Of a DNA stretch of 64,000 nt, positions 24,945-33,958 are shown piece after piece. Source of the DNA: Allorhodoferax sp032337135 (GTDB lineage: Bacteria > Pseudomonadota > Gammaproteobacteria > Burkholderiales > Burkholderiaceae_C). The translations under genes were made by a program, and so were the position numbers. A model generated the notes under the pieces. The model had not been told where the DNA came from and did not search any database. It saw only the letters and a list, made by a program, of their open reading frames with translations. The stretch is taken from NCBI RefSeq assembly GCF_032337135.1, contig NZ_JAVXZZ010000002.1, positions 744,001 through 808,000 of the forward strand. Direction: 5' to 3'. Numbering within the stretch: position 1 is the stretch's first letter; each line of letters begins with the position of its first letter.

Positions 24945-26401
24945 TCAACTGGTCCCCGCAGGAGACACGTGTGGCCGTCGTCGAGCACGGCGCCGTGCAG
25001 GAACTGCATGTGGAGCGCACGCTGGAGCGGGGTCTGGTGGGTAATGTGTATCTGGGCAAGGTGGCCCGTGTACTGCCAGGGATGCAGTCGGCCTTCATCG
25101 ACATTGGCCTGGAGCGGGCGGCTTTCCTGCATGTGGCCGATGTCTGGCATCCCCCTGCCGCTGGAGAATCGCTGAGCGAGTCGCGGGCGAATCAGGTGCA
25201 GATCCCCATCGAGCGCCAGGTGTTCGAAGGCCAAGCGCTCATGGTGCAGGTCATCAAGGATCCCATCGGTACCAAGGGTGCGCGCCTGTCCACCCAGATC
25301 AGCATTGCAGGGCGACTGCTGGTGTTCCTGCCACAGGACGATCACATCGGGATTTCGCAGAAGATTCCCGCAGAGCAGCGCGAAGAGCTGCGCCAGCGCA
25401 TGGCGAAACTGGCAGGCGAGGAGGGCGGTGGTTTCATCCTGCGCACCAATGGCGAAGATGCCAGTGACGAGGAACTGTCCGAAGACATCGGCTACCTGCG
25501 CAAGGCCTGGGCCCGCATCAAGGCCGCCAGCACCCGTCTTCCCGCCGGGAGCCTGTTGCACCAGGACCTGAGCCTGATGCAGCGGGTGCTGCGCGACATG
25601 GTCAGCGACCAGACGCAGTCGATTCGTGTGGATTCGCGCGAACAGTTCGCTGCGCTGCAGGAATTCGGTCAGGAGTTCATGCCTGCGGCCGCGCAGAAAC
25701 TGCAGCACTACAAGGGTGAGCGGCCCATCTTCGACCTTTATGCCATTGACGAAGAAATCGCCAAGGCGCTCGGGCGCCGGGTGGATTTGAAGTCCGGTGG
25801 CTACCTGATCGTGGACCAGACCGAGGCCTTGACCACGGTGGACGTGAACACTGGCGGCTACGTCGGTGCCCGCAATTTCGACGACACCATCTTCAAGACC
25901 AACCTGGAAGCGGCGCAGGCCATCGCGCGCCAGCTGCGCCTGCGCAACCTGGGTGGCATCATCATCGTCGACTTCATCGACATGGCCCGTGCCGATCACC
26001 GCGATGCGGTGCTGGCGGAGTTCCGCAAGCAGTTGGCCCGTGACCGTGTGAAGACCATGGCAGGCGGCTTTTCGCAACTGGGCTTGGTGGAGATGACCCG
26101 CAAGCGCACGCGCGAATCGCTGGCCCACATGCTGTGTGAGCCGTGTCCGAGCTGCCAGGGCAAGGGAATTGTGAAGACCGCGCGTAGCGTGGCCTACGAC
26201 ATCCTGCGCGAGATCCTGCGCGAAGCGCGCCAGTTCAACCCGCGTGAATTCCGCGTGGTGGCCTCACCCAAGGTCATCGAACTGCTGCTCGATGAGGAAA
26301 GCCAGCATCTCGCGGGTCTGTCCGAATTCATCGGCAAGCCCGTGTCGCTGCAAAGCGAGGCGGGCATGGGGCAGGAACAGTACGACATCGTGCTGTTGTA
26401 G
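24926..26401 (+). CDS. rng: Ribonuclease G
   Basis: 491 residues, standard length for RNase G. An S1 RNA-binding domain (~38-120, GNVYLGKVARVLPGMQSAFI), the catalytic metal site with Asp residues in TTVDVNTGGYVG and IIIVDFIDM, and the zinc-link CEPCPSCQGKG. It is an endonuclease that matures 16S rRNA 5' ends and degrades some mRNAs. The maf-rng overlap is a common betaproteobacterial arrangement. It lacks the long C-terminal scaffold of RNase E. Confidence 0.95.
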   Translation: MQQDILINWSPQETRVAVVEHGAVQELHVERTLERGLVGNVYLGKVARVLPGMQSAFIDIGLERAAFLHVADVWHPPAAGESLSESRANQVQIPIERQVFEGQALMVQVIKDPIGTKGARLSTQISIAGRLLVFLPQDDHIGISQKIPAEQREELRQRMAKLAGEEGGGFILRTNGEDASDEELSEDIGYLRKAWARIKAASTRLPAGSLLHQDLSLMQRVLRDMVSDQTQSIRVDSREQFAALQEFGQEFMPAAAQKLQHYKGERPIFDLYAIDEEIAKALGRRVDLKSGGYLIVDQTEALTTVDVNTGGYVGARNFDDTIFKTNLEAAQAIARQLRLRNLGGIIIVDFIDMARADHRDAVLAEFRKQLARDRVKTMAGGFSQLGLVEMTRKRTRESLAHMLCEPCPSCQGKGIVKTARSVAYDILREILREARQFNPREFRVVASPKVIELLLDEESQHLAGLSEFIGKPVSLQSEAGMGQEQYDIVLL

Positions 26402-26409
26402 GAGTGGGC

Positions 26410-28848
26410 GTGACTGACAGACTGCGTATTGCGGTGCTGAGCCGCAACTTTTCATCGACCGGTGGCGGGGCTGAACGCTATTCCATCGCTTTGGTCGAGC
26501 AGTTGGCTGCGCGTCATGACGTGCATGTGTTTGCACAAACGATCAACCACAACGTTCCGGGGGTCAGCTACCACACCATCCCCATGCCGTTGGCACGTCC
26601 GCGCTGGATCAACCAGCTGTATTTCGCGTGGAAATCCTGGCGCTTGACGCGCACGGGCTTCGACGTGGTGCACTCCCACGAAAACACGTGGCACGGCAAT
26701 GTGCAGACGGTGCATGTACTGCCGGTTAAGCACACCCTGTTCGCCGGTCGGCATGGCCTTTCGCTGGCTTTGCGATGGCTCAAGGTGGTGACAAGCCCGC
26801 GCCTGTTGGCATATCTCTGGTTGGAGCACCGGAGGTATTCATGGGCTCTGAAGAAACGCATTGTGTGCGCCTCGGCTTCGCTGAAGGAAGTGGTCGAGCA
26901 AGCATTTCCTGCATCGAAGTCCATGCTTGAAGTCGTAGCGCCCGGTGCTGCGGCTGCTCCTGGCAGGGCCCGCGCGGAGGAACGTCTGGCGGCGCGCGAA
27001 CGTTTAAGGTTGCCGCAGAGCGCGGACCTGCTTCTTTTTGTCGGCAACGACATGGTCAAGAAGGGCTTGCCCACACTGATAGAAGCCATGGCACTTCTGC
27101 CCGCATCGGTGCACCTTGCCGTGGTGGGGCAGGGCGACCATACCGCAGCAATGACAGTGAACGCACAGGACTTGGGCGAGCGCGTGCATTTCCTGGGGGC
27201 CTTGCACGATGTCACCTCTGCTTACCACGCCGCTGATGTACTGGTGCATCCCACCCTGGAAGATTCCTATGGGATGGTGGTGCTGGAGGCGATGGCGCAT
27301 GGCTTGCCGGTCGTGGTAAGCGATGCGGCATGGTGCGGTATCGCGAAGGACTTGAAGGACGGCGAGACCGCCATCGTGCTGTCGAATCCGAAGGATGCAG
27401 CGTTGCTGGCCCGTCAGGTGTCGGTGCTTTTGGGTGACAAGACCTTGGCAGGCAGACTTTCCGAACGAGCGTTGTCCTTTGCACGAACCCACACCTGGGA
27501 ACAGTCGGCCGGAGCTTACCAAGCAATGTTCGGAAGAATTGCCAAACGTTACAGGCAACGTTGGCTGGTGCTCGCCCATGCGTTCAACATGGATGGGCGG
27601 GCAGCAAGCCAGACCATTACCGACAAGCTCCCGCATTTGGACGCCGCTGGAATTGAATTGGTGGTACTCAGCGGCGTTTCGGGGCGCAAGGACACCCAGT
27701 ATGAACACCACCAATTGTGGCCTGCGGGTCCTGCGGGAGTCCGCTTTGAACTCCGGCATGTGTTGAGAAAGCGGCTTTCGAATCCGGTGCTGTACCGACT
27801 GGTTATGGTTCTGCTGGCCTTGCCCCTGTTGCCGTTCATGTTTCTGGAGAAGCTGCGGTGGCGCGTTGAAAGCTCCTGGTCCTGGTGGTTGAGTGCCTAC
27901 TGGGCAGGAAGGTTTCTGGCGCGAAGCCGGAAATTCGACATCATCTACTCCACTGGCGGCGCTTTTGCGGCGCACGTTGCGGGCAGGGCCTTGAAACGGG
28001 CGTTGGGCGTACGTTGGTTGGCGGAAGTGCATGACCCGCTCGTCATGCCTGGACGCGAGCCTCATTCGCCCCAGGAACGCATGCAGGCCGAGGTGGAGCG
28101 AATGATTTGCACGGAAGCGGACGTTGCCATCTGGTTTACCGAGCAAGCGCTCGCGAGTGCAAAGCGCCGCCACCCACAACTCGGCGAGCGCGGCAAGATG
28201 ATGCTGCCAGGCATCGACAATCCGTTCAAAGAGCTGCCGCCTTATGTTCCCGGCCCCAAGATGATCATCGGGCATTTCGGCTCGCTTTCCGATACCCGCA
28301 ACCTCACGCCGATCATTGGTGCGCTGGAACTGCTCGTGCAGCAAAAGCCGGAGGTCCGGAGCCTTATTGAGTTGCAGGTCACCGGAGGTCCGTTGGATGC
28401 AGTGTCAGCTGATTACCTGACCCATTCGCCTGTGCGGGACATGGTTCTTCATCTCGGTCGTATCGAAGCCGACCACGTGACTGGCCTTTCTGGACGGGAG
28501 CAGATTCTACGTAGGATGCGTAGTACGGACGTTTTGTTGCTATTGCACGGGACCGAACCGATATGTGCCGAATACATACCATCTAAGATGTACGAGTATC
28601 TTTGGATGCAGCGGCCGATATTGGCCACCGTCAATGGGAATCCGCAAATGGCGCGGATGCTTCGTGAGCAAGGTCAAATGGTTGTCGAGTCTGAACAGGT
28701 AGGGGGACCTGCGTCAGCAAGCGATATTGCAACGGCGCTTGTATTGAGTCTCGATCAATGGATTGCTGCTGGACTGAAGGACAGAGACGCTGGAATTCCC
28801 TTTACAACCAAGTCTGCAGTTTCTCTTTTGTTAGGGTGGGTTCAGTAG
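26410..28848 (+). CDS. Tandem glycosyltransferase: two GT4-like domains in one chain
   Basis: 812 residues. The first GT4/GT-B unit (~1-385) has SRNFSSTGGGAERYSIALV, KKGLPTLIEAM and the donor-binding HPTLEDSYGMVVLEAMAHG. After a linker at ~385 a second unit (~390-812) starts WLVLAHAFNMDGRAASQT, contains a hydrophobic segment (RLVMVLLALPLLPFMF) and ends with another GT-B Rossmann half (EYIPSKMYEYLW). It probably adds two sugars to lipid A-core or O-antigen. I chose GTG 26410, 5 nt after AGGAG, over GTG 26404. Base composition falls towards the 3' end. Confidence 0.82.
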   Translation: MTDRLRIAVLSRNFSSTGGGAERYSIALVEQLAARHDVHVFAQTINHNVPGVSYHTIPMPLARPRWINQLYFAWKSWRLTRTGFDVVHSHENTWHGNVQTVHVLPVKHTLFAGRHGLSLALRWLKVVTSPRLLAYLWLEHRRYSWALKKRIVCASASLKEVVEQAFPASKSMLEVVAPGAAAAPGRARAEERLAARERLRLPQSADLLLFVGNDMVKKGLPTLIEAMALLPASVHLAVVGQGDHTAAMTVNAQDLGERVHFLGALHDVTSAYHAADVLVHPTLEDSYGMVVLEAMAHGLPVVVSDAAWCGIAKDLKDGETAIVLSNPKDAALLARQVSVLLGDKTLAGRLSERALSFARTHTWEQSAGAYQAMFGRIAKRYRQRWLVLAHAFNMDGRAASQTITDKLPHLDAAGIELVVLSGVSGRKDTQYEHHQLWPAGPAGVRFELRHVLRKRLSNPVLYRLVMVLLALPLLPFMFLEKLRWRVESSWSWWLSAYWAGRFLARSRKFDIIYSTGGAFAAHVAGRALKRALGVRWLAEVHDPLVMPGREPHSPQERMQAEVERMICTEADVAIWFTEQALASAKRRHPQLGERGKMMLPGIDNPFKELPPYVPGPKMIIGHFGSLSDTRNLTPIIGALELLVQQKPEVRSLIELQVTGGPLDAVSADYLTHSPVRDMVLHLGRIEADHVTGLSGREQILRRMRSTDVLLLLHGTEPICAEYIPSKMYEYLWMQRPILATVNGNPQMARMLREQGQMVVESEQVGGPASASDIATALVLSLDQWIAAGLKDRDAGIPFTTKSAVSLLLGWVQ

Positions 28849-30362
28849 TGAATAGAAATAGCTACATGAGTTGGATCTCAAGCACGTGGGGGAAGTGCGA
28901 TGCCGCTTTGGACAAGGTCGGTGTGCATCTCGTTCTGCTATGTGGAACACTGGCTTTGATGCTATTGCTTGCGCCGCACTGGGGCATGTGGCTATCGAAT
29001 TCAGACGATCCTTGGATTACCCGGCAAAGCCTGTCCGAAGTGTTCCAGACAGCCTCGGCACAAGGGCGCTTCTGGCTGATCCCCATTAATTTGATGGCGC
29101 AATTGCCTTATAAAGCGGGGAGTTGGGAGCTGGCCAACCTCATCAAGATCTTAGTCAACGGGGCTACGGTGGCGGCTTTTGTGGTCTTTTGCAGCAAGGC
29201 AACGGACCTCAAGACCGGTTTGCTGGTGGGTTGTGTGTGGCTCGCTTTCATTGATGTAAGTCCGGGCTACTACAGCCCATTTCACGGCTTTTTGCTGATG
29301 TTCAATCTGCAGTTTGCGGTGATGTTTCTTAGTTTTGCCTGGTTTTTGCACAAGCAGGCGCAGGGCGATGGGCGGGTAGTGCTAGGCCCCTATTTGCTGT
29401 TTGCGTTCTCCTTGCTGGCCTATGAACCCATGCTGTTCTACGCGGGTGTTTTCCCGGCCCTGGCTTGGATGCGGCAGGACGCTGAACGCCGTAGCTTGCG
29501 CGCTCTGCCCGATTTTGTACTGACCTGGATGCGGCAGAATTTTGTACTCGTGCTGGTGGTCTTGGGCTATATCGTGGTCTATTACGTCTACCGGCATTTC
29601 CAGCCCGCACCTGGTCGGTCTATTGACTTTGACGGCGCTTGGTCGGCCATCCTGAAGACCATTTATCGCTTCTCGGTTTATGGCTTCCATCTGGAAACTG
29701 CCGCCACCAAGAGCTATGTGGCGGGGTATACCTTGTTGAGCGACCTGCAGTGGGCTGTAGCCTACGGCCTATTGCTGGCGGGCTGCTTCGCAGTGCTGAT
29801 GCCCCGCGTGCATTTCTTTGAGACCTTGGCCGCACCGCAGCGCTACGGGGTTTTGCTGCTCATCGCTTTCTATATCTTTGCCCCCAATGTGTTGCATGGT
29901 TTTGTGGAGAGTTACCGGCAGTGGGCGGCGGATGATCCACATTACGTTGGCAACTACATGAGCTCCTTCGCTTTGGCCTTGTTGTTGGCGGTTTTGCTGA
30001 TTCTGCTGGCGGGAAGTGCGCGTGCCCGGCGTGAGCCGGCCCTCTATGTGCTGTGCACTTTTCTGGTGTTCAGCTCGGCGGTGGATAATCACCTGCGCTG
30101 GCGGCAGTTGTCGTCCGTCAACCGGGCCGATGCCATGCTGTGGCAAAAGGCCATTGCAGATCTACGGCGCGGTGCCATTGCGGCGTCTGATAAGCCGGTG
30201 CTGATCTGTGGCAAGCACTCGCCTGAGAAGGTGTCAGGCGATGATCGGTACTGGTCCGATTCGCTTTCTGAGCAGTTGGGACGCCGTGTGCAATTCCGGT
30301 CGAAGAATCTGCAGTCGTTGGCGTGCGATGTAACGATCGAATTCAATGATTACCGTTTTTAA
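28848..30362 (+). CDS. Polytopic membrane protein, probable GtrC-like serotype glucosyltransferase
   Basis: 504 residues, GTG start sharing a base with the previous stop codon. About ten hydrophobic segments with an early periplasmic loop (NSDDPWITRQSLSEV) and a soluble C-terminal ~100 residues. I do not recognise it by sequence. Its position directly before a GtrB-like and a GtrA-like gene, and its topology, match the variable third gene of phage-type gtr clusters (GtrC/GtrX), which transfers glucose from undecaprenyl phosphate onto the O-antigen in the periplasm. Function by context only. Confidence 0.6.
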   Translation: MNRNSYMSWISSTWGKCDAALDKVGVHLVLLCGTLALMLLLAPHWGMWLSNSDDPWITRQSLSEVFQTASAQGRFWLIPINLMAQLPYKAGSWELANLIKILVNGATVAAFVVFCSKATDLKTGLLVGCVWLAFIDVSPGYYSPFHGFLLMFNLQFAVMFLSFAWFLHKQAQGDGRVVLGPYLLFAFSLLAYEPMLFYAGVFPALAWMRQDAERRSLRALPDFVLTWMRQNFVLVLVVLGYIVVYYVYRHFQPAPGRSIDFDGAWSAILKTIYRFSVYGFHLETAATKSYVAGYTLLSDLQWAVAYGLLLAGCFAVLMPRVHFFETLAAPQRYGVLLLIAFYIFAPNVLHGFVESYRQWAADDPHYVGNYMSSFALALLLAVLLILLAGSARARREPALYVLCTFLVFSSAVDNHLRWRQLSSVNRADAMLWQKAIADLRRGAIAASDKPVLICGKHSPEKVSGDDRYWSDSLSEQLGRRVQFRSKNLQSLACDVTIEFNDYRF

Positions 30363-30368
30363 CCACCG

Positions 30369-31310
30369 ATGAAAAAGCTCCTCTCCATTGTCGTACCCTT
30401 CTTCAATGAGGAAGAGGGCATCGAGGCGTTTCATGCGTCCCTCTCTGCGGTGATGGATGGCTTGCCGACCGTGGCTTTTGAAGTGATCTGCGTGGATGAC
30501 GGCAGCAAGGACCGCACATTGCAAGGCCTGATTGGATTGCGGCAGCGTGATGCTCGGTTTGTGGTGGTCGAGCTGTCGCGCAATTTTGGCAAGGAAGCGG
30601 CGCTTACCGCAGGCATTGACGCGGCTAAGGGTGATGCGGTCATCCCTATGGATGCAGATTTGCAAGACCCCCCGTCCCTGATTGCCCCAATGATAGAAGC
30701 GTGGCAGTCTGGCTTTGAGGTCGTGCTGGCGAAGCGGGTGGACCGCAGGTCTGATTCCTTCCTTAAACGCAAGACCGCAGAGCTGTTCTACCGGGTGCAT
30801 AACGGGCTATCGACCGTCAAAATTCCCGCGAATGTGGGCGATTTTCGCTTGATGGACCGCAGCGTGGTGGATGCCTTGCGTTCCCTGCCGGAGCAACAAC
30901 GCTTCATGAAGGGGCTATTTGCCTGGGTGGGTTACCGAACAACCACGGTGGAGTACGCACGCAGTGAACGTGCTGCCGGGCAGACCAAGTTTTCCGGATG
31001 GAAGCTGTGGAACCTTGCGCTGGAAGGGATAACCGGGTTTAGCATTGCACCCCTGAAGATTTGGACTTATTTGGGGGGATTGGGTGCGGTGCTCAGCCTG
31101 CTCTACGCCTTGTTCATCGTCATTCGCACGGTGGTGCAGGGTGTGGATTTGCCTGGCTACGCTTCGCTGATGGTGGCCATTATTTTTTTTGGCAGCGTGC
31201 AGCTGATCGGTATTGGCATGTTGGGTGAGTACATCGGCCGCATCTACATTGAGTCCAAGCGCAGACCCGTCTACCTGGTACGCAAGCAATACGGCGGTCG
31301 GTCGGAGTAG
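30369..31310 (+). CDS. GtrB-like bactoprenol glucosyltransferase (GT2)
   Basis: 313 residues: a GT2 catalytic domain (~1-225) with IVVPFFNEEEGIE, the nucleotide/metal motif MDADLQDPP and RNFGKEAALTAGID, followed by two C-terminal membrane helices (LGGLGAVLSLLYALFIV; IIFFGSVQLIGIGMLG). This dolichol-phosphate-mannose synthase-like layout is typical of GtrB, which charges undecaprenyl phosphate with glucose. Sits between the polytopic protein and the GtrA-like gene. Confidence 0.88.
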   Translation: MKKLLSIVVPFFNEEEGIEAFHASLSAVMDGLPTVAFEVICVDDGSKDRTLQGLIGLRQRDARFVVVELSRNFGKEAALTAGIDAAKGDAVIPMDADLQDPPSLIAPMIEAWQSGFEVVLAKRVDRRSDSFLKRKTAELFYRVHNGLSTVKIPANVGDFRLMDRSVVDALRSLPEQQRFMKGLFAWVGYRTTTVEYARSERAAGQTKFSGWKLWNLALEGITGFSIAPLKIWTYLGGLGAVLSLLYALFIVIRTVVQGVDLPGYASLMVAIIFFGSVQLIGIGMLGEYIGRIYIESKRRPVYLVRKQYGGRSE

Positions 31311-31316
31311 TTAGGG

Positions 31317-31688
31317 ATGTTGAAAAGGGCAGTCAAATTCGGACTCACGGGCGTTCTGGCCACAGCTACACATGTGGTGGTGGCCAGCTTGTGTATTGAG
31401 CGGGCCGGACTGCATCCGGCCTTGGCCAATGCCATCGCTTTTTTGGTGGCAACCGCGGCCTCTCTCTACATCAACACCTATTGGAGCTTTGAATCTGCTT
31501 TAAGTGTGGTGGTGGCCCAACGCTATGTTGTGGTGGCTACGGTGGGTCTGCTGGTGTCTGCAGGGTTGTCAAACCTGCTCCATGTGGCGGGATATGGCTA
31601 CGGGTGGGGTATTGCTGCGGTGGTGGCAGTGATGCCTGTGGTGAATTTTTTATGCCATCATTTTTGGACTTACCGCGAGTCCGTTTGA
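31317..31688 (+). CDS. GtrA-like membrane protein
   Basis: 123 residues with four hydrophobic helices. Features are KFGLTGVLATATHVVVA, NAIAFLVATAASLYINTYWSF and the family's end CHHFWTYRESV. GtrA proteins are thought to flip undecaprenyl-phosphate-glucose to the periplasm. Six bases after the GtrB-like gene; ATG 31317 has AGGG close upstream. Completes the gtr-like set (variable, B, A). Confidence 0.88.
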   Translation: MLKRAVKFGLTGVLATATHVVVASLCIERAGLHPALANAIAFLVATAASLYINTYWSFESALSVVVAQRYVVVATVGLLVSAGLSNLLHVAGYGYGWGIAAVVAVMPVVNFLCHHFWTYRESV

Positions 31689-31706
31689 TTTCAATGGGGA
31701 TAGGAA

Positions 31707-32036
31707 ATGAGTACAGAGAGTAAAACGGGGACCAGTTTTACCACCAAGGTAGTGGTGGTGGTGGTGGCCATCATTGCGTTGCTGAGTTATCTCACCCCCA
31801 ATACGGATTCGCTTAAACGGTTTGACACACCGATCAACCAGATTTTTCTGCTGTCTTTCGTGAGCAACCCGGAAGGCCTATACATGGCCAGTGAAATCTG
31901 GGAGAGCGAGAAACGATACGACTTTGCCATTCGCGAGATGCGCATGGCCATTGGACTGTTGGAGATGCATAACGCCGATGCCGCGGTGCTCAAGCGCTAC
32001 CGCGACCGCCTAGCTATGCTCAAGAGCAAGCAGTAG
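31707..32036 (+). CDS. Small membrane-anchored hypothetical protein
   Basis: 109 residues, start supported by ATAGGAA upstream. One N-terminal membrane helix (VVVVVVAIIALLSYL) followed by a soluble helical part with a tetratricopeptide-like look (NPEGLYMASEIWESEKRYD, AIREMRMAIGLLE). No family recognised. Lying between the gtr-like genes and the acyltransferase in the same direction, it may support the glycan-modifying machinery, but that is only context. Confidence 0.62.
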   Translation: MSTESKTGTSFTTKVVVVVVAIIALLSYLTPNTDSLKRFDTPINQIFLLSFVSNPEGLYMASEIWESEKRYDFAIREMRMAIGLLEMHNADAAVLKRYRDRLAMLKSKQ

Positions 32037-32044
32037 TCTGCTGC

Positions 32045-33955
32045 ATGCGCATAGCTTACCGCCCCGATATTGACGGTCTGCGCGCCATTGCCGTATTGGC
32101 TGTGGTGGTTTTTCATGCCTTCCCGCAGCTGGTGCCGGGCGGTTTTATTGGGGTTGATGTCTTCTTCGTGATCTCGGGATATCTCATTACCAGCATTCTG
32201 AGTTCTGAGTTATCTGATGGAAGCTGGAGCATTGCAGCGTTTTACGGGCGACGAATTCTGCGCATATTTCCAGCACTGCTACTGGTGTTGGTGACTTGCT
32301 TTCTGGTGGGGTGGTACACGCTGCTGGCTAGCGAATATAAGCAGCTGGGCAAGCATCTGGCGGCGGGTGCGGTTTTTGTGTCCAACTTCACCCTATGGTT
32401 CGAGGCGGGATATTTTGACAAGGTCTCGGAGGCCAAGCCCCTGCTACACCTGTGGTCGCTGGGTATTGAAGAGCAGTTTTACATTGTGTGGCCTTTACTC
32501 CTATTGGGGATAGCGCGTCTGCGTCGGCATACCTTGCGTGTGGTCTTGTTGGTGGCGCTCACCTCGCTGGGGGCCGCAACCTGGCTGGCCTTCAGCGACC
32601 CAACGCAAGCTTTTTACTCGCCGCTCAGTCGTGCTTGGGAGCTGCTGGCAGGAGCGATGCTGGCCTTGTTGCCGGCTAGCTATTGCACACGGATTGGACC
32701 CAAATATGCGAGCCTACTTTCGTGGCTGGCGTTGGTAGCACTGCTGGCATCCGTGTTCCTCATGCGCTCAGGGCAGTTGTTTCCCGGTGTCTTTGTGCTG
32801 CCTCCCGTGTTGGCAACCACGGTGTTGATTGGTCTGCCCACCTCGGGAGCGGTGCACCAACGGTTCCTGTCCCATCCCGCCATGGTGGCAGTAGGAAAAA
32901 TCAGTTACCCACTGTATCTGTGGCACTGGCCCCTGTTGAGTTTTGCCTACATCATGGCCTCCGGGCATCCCCCGGCGTGGGTAACCGGCCTGCTGTTGCT
33001 TGCCAGCGTGGTGCTCTCTGCGCTGACCTACCTGTTGGTGGAAAAGCCGATACACAAACTTCCTCGCAAATGGGTTATCGGCGGCTTGGTGTTGGGTGTG
33101 GCGTCTATTGGCTTGCTGGGTAGTAATATTGATCACCGCGATGGATTAGAACGTATTCGGCACCGTAAATTGATTCAACTCAACGATCAGGCGCTGCAAG
33201 ACTTCGCAGACTTCGAGCGTACCGGCCTTATTACAGAGGCGAAATGCCACCGGCCATTTGTGTTTCCTGAGCGTGAGGTGTGCCTCTTTTCACGACCGGA
33301 TGGAGCTATCACCGCCTCCGTTGTGGGCGACAGCCATGCCGTGCATGCGTTCTGGGGCTTGGCGCAAGCCTTGCCCAAAGATCGCCTAAAGGTGGATGGC
33401 AAAGGTGCTTGCATGCCATTGCTGGGATATGCGCCAGTGGCAGATCGTTTCGGTTGTCAGCCTGAGATGGACTCTATCCTGAAAGAGATTTCCGCAACTC
33501 AAAGCGTCAAAAAAGTGTTTTTGGTCTCACGTGGCTATGTGCGTGAAGGAGCTGCAGCGGAAGAGGTGGCCAGATTCAAAGAGGCACTTGTCGCCACTGT
33601 GCAATTTTTCAGTCAGGCGGGCAAGCAGGTGTTTTACCTTCAGCCCGTGATCGAGCCTGGATTTGACCCCCGTCTATGTATGGGCCATCTGCCCTTTGGG
33701 CGACGTCCGCCGTACCCCTGTGAGTTGTCAGAGGCGCAAGCCAACCAAATAATGAAGCCCATGCAAACTGTCCTTGAAGAAGTGGCGCTCGAGTACCCGC
33801 AGCTCACGGTGCTGAATCCTAACGCGGGCCTTTGTGCCCAAGGCGTTTGCAACGTCGTCCAGGACGGTCACAGCGTTTTTAAGGACGATAATCACCTCTC
33901 CCATTACGGATCGCTGAAGGCAGGCATCAGCATTGCCAGGCAACTCCATCAGTAG
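32045..33955 (+). CDS. OafA/YrhL-type O-acyltransferase with SGNH domain
   Basis: 636 residues. The N-terminal ~340 residues are the ten-helix acyltransferase-3 domain (RPDIDGLRAIAVL, GVDVFFVISGYLI, WSLGIEEQFYIVWPL). The C-terminal part is an SGNH hydrolase-like domain with the Ser in GDSHAVH (~427) and the Asp/His pair in DDNHLSHYG (~613-616). Such fused proteins O-acetylate O-antigens and other surface sugars (OafB type). Located between the gtr-like module and gmd, consistent with decorating the same polysaccharide. Confidence 0.9.
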   Translation: MRIAYRPDIDGLRAIAVLAVVVFHAFPQLVPGGFIGVDVFFVISGYLITSILSSELSDGSWSIAAFYGRRILRIFPALLLVLVTCFLVGWYTLLASEYKQLGKHLAAGAVFVSNFTLWFEAGYFDKVSEAKPLLHLWSLGIEEQFYIVWPLLLLGIARLRRHTLRVVLLVALTSLGAATWLAFSDPTQAFYSPLSRAWELLAGAMLALLPASYCTRIGPKYASLLSWLALVALLASVFLMRSGQLFPGVFVLPPVLATTVLIGLPTSGAVHQRFLSHPAMVAVGKISYPLYLWHWPLLSFAYIMASGHPPAWVTGLLLLASVVLSALTYLLVEKPIHKLPRKWVIGGLVLGVASIGLLGSNIDHRDGLERIRHRKLIQLNDQALQDFADFERTGLITEAKCHRPFVFPEREVCLFSRPDGAITASVVGDSHAVHAFWGLAQALPKDRLKVDGKGACMPLLGYAPVADRFGCQPEMDSILKEISATQSVKKVFLVSRGYVREGAAAEEVARFKEALVATVQFFSQAGKQVFYLQPVIEPGFDPRLCMGHLPFGRRPPYPCELSEAQANQIMKPMQTVLEEVALEYPQLTVLNPNAGLCAQGVCNVVQDGHSVFKDDNHLSHYGSLKAGISIARQLHQ

Positions 33956-33958
33956 CCT

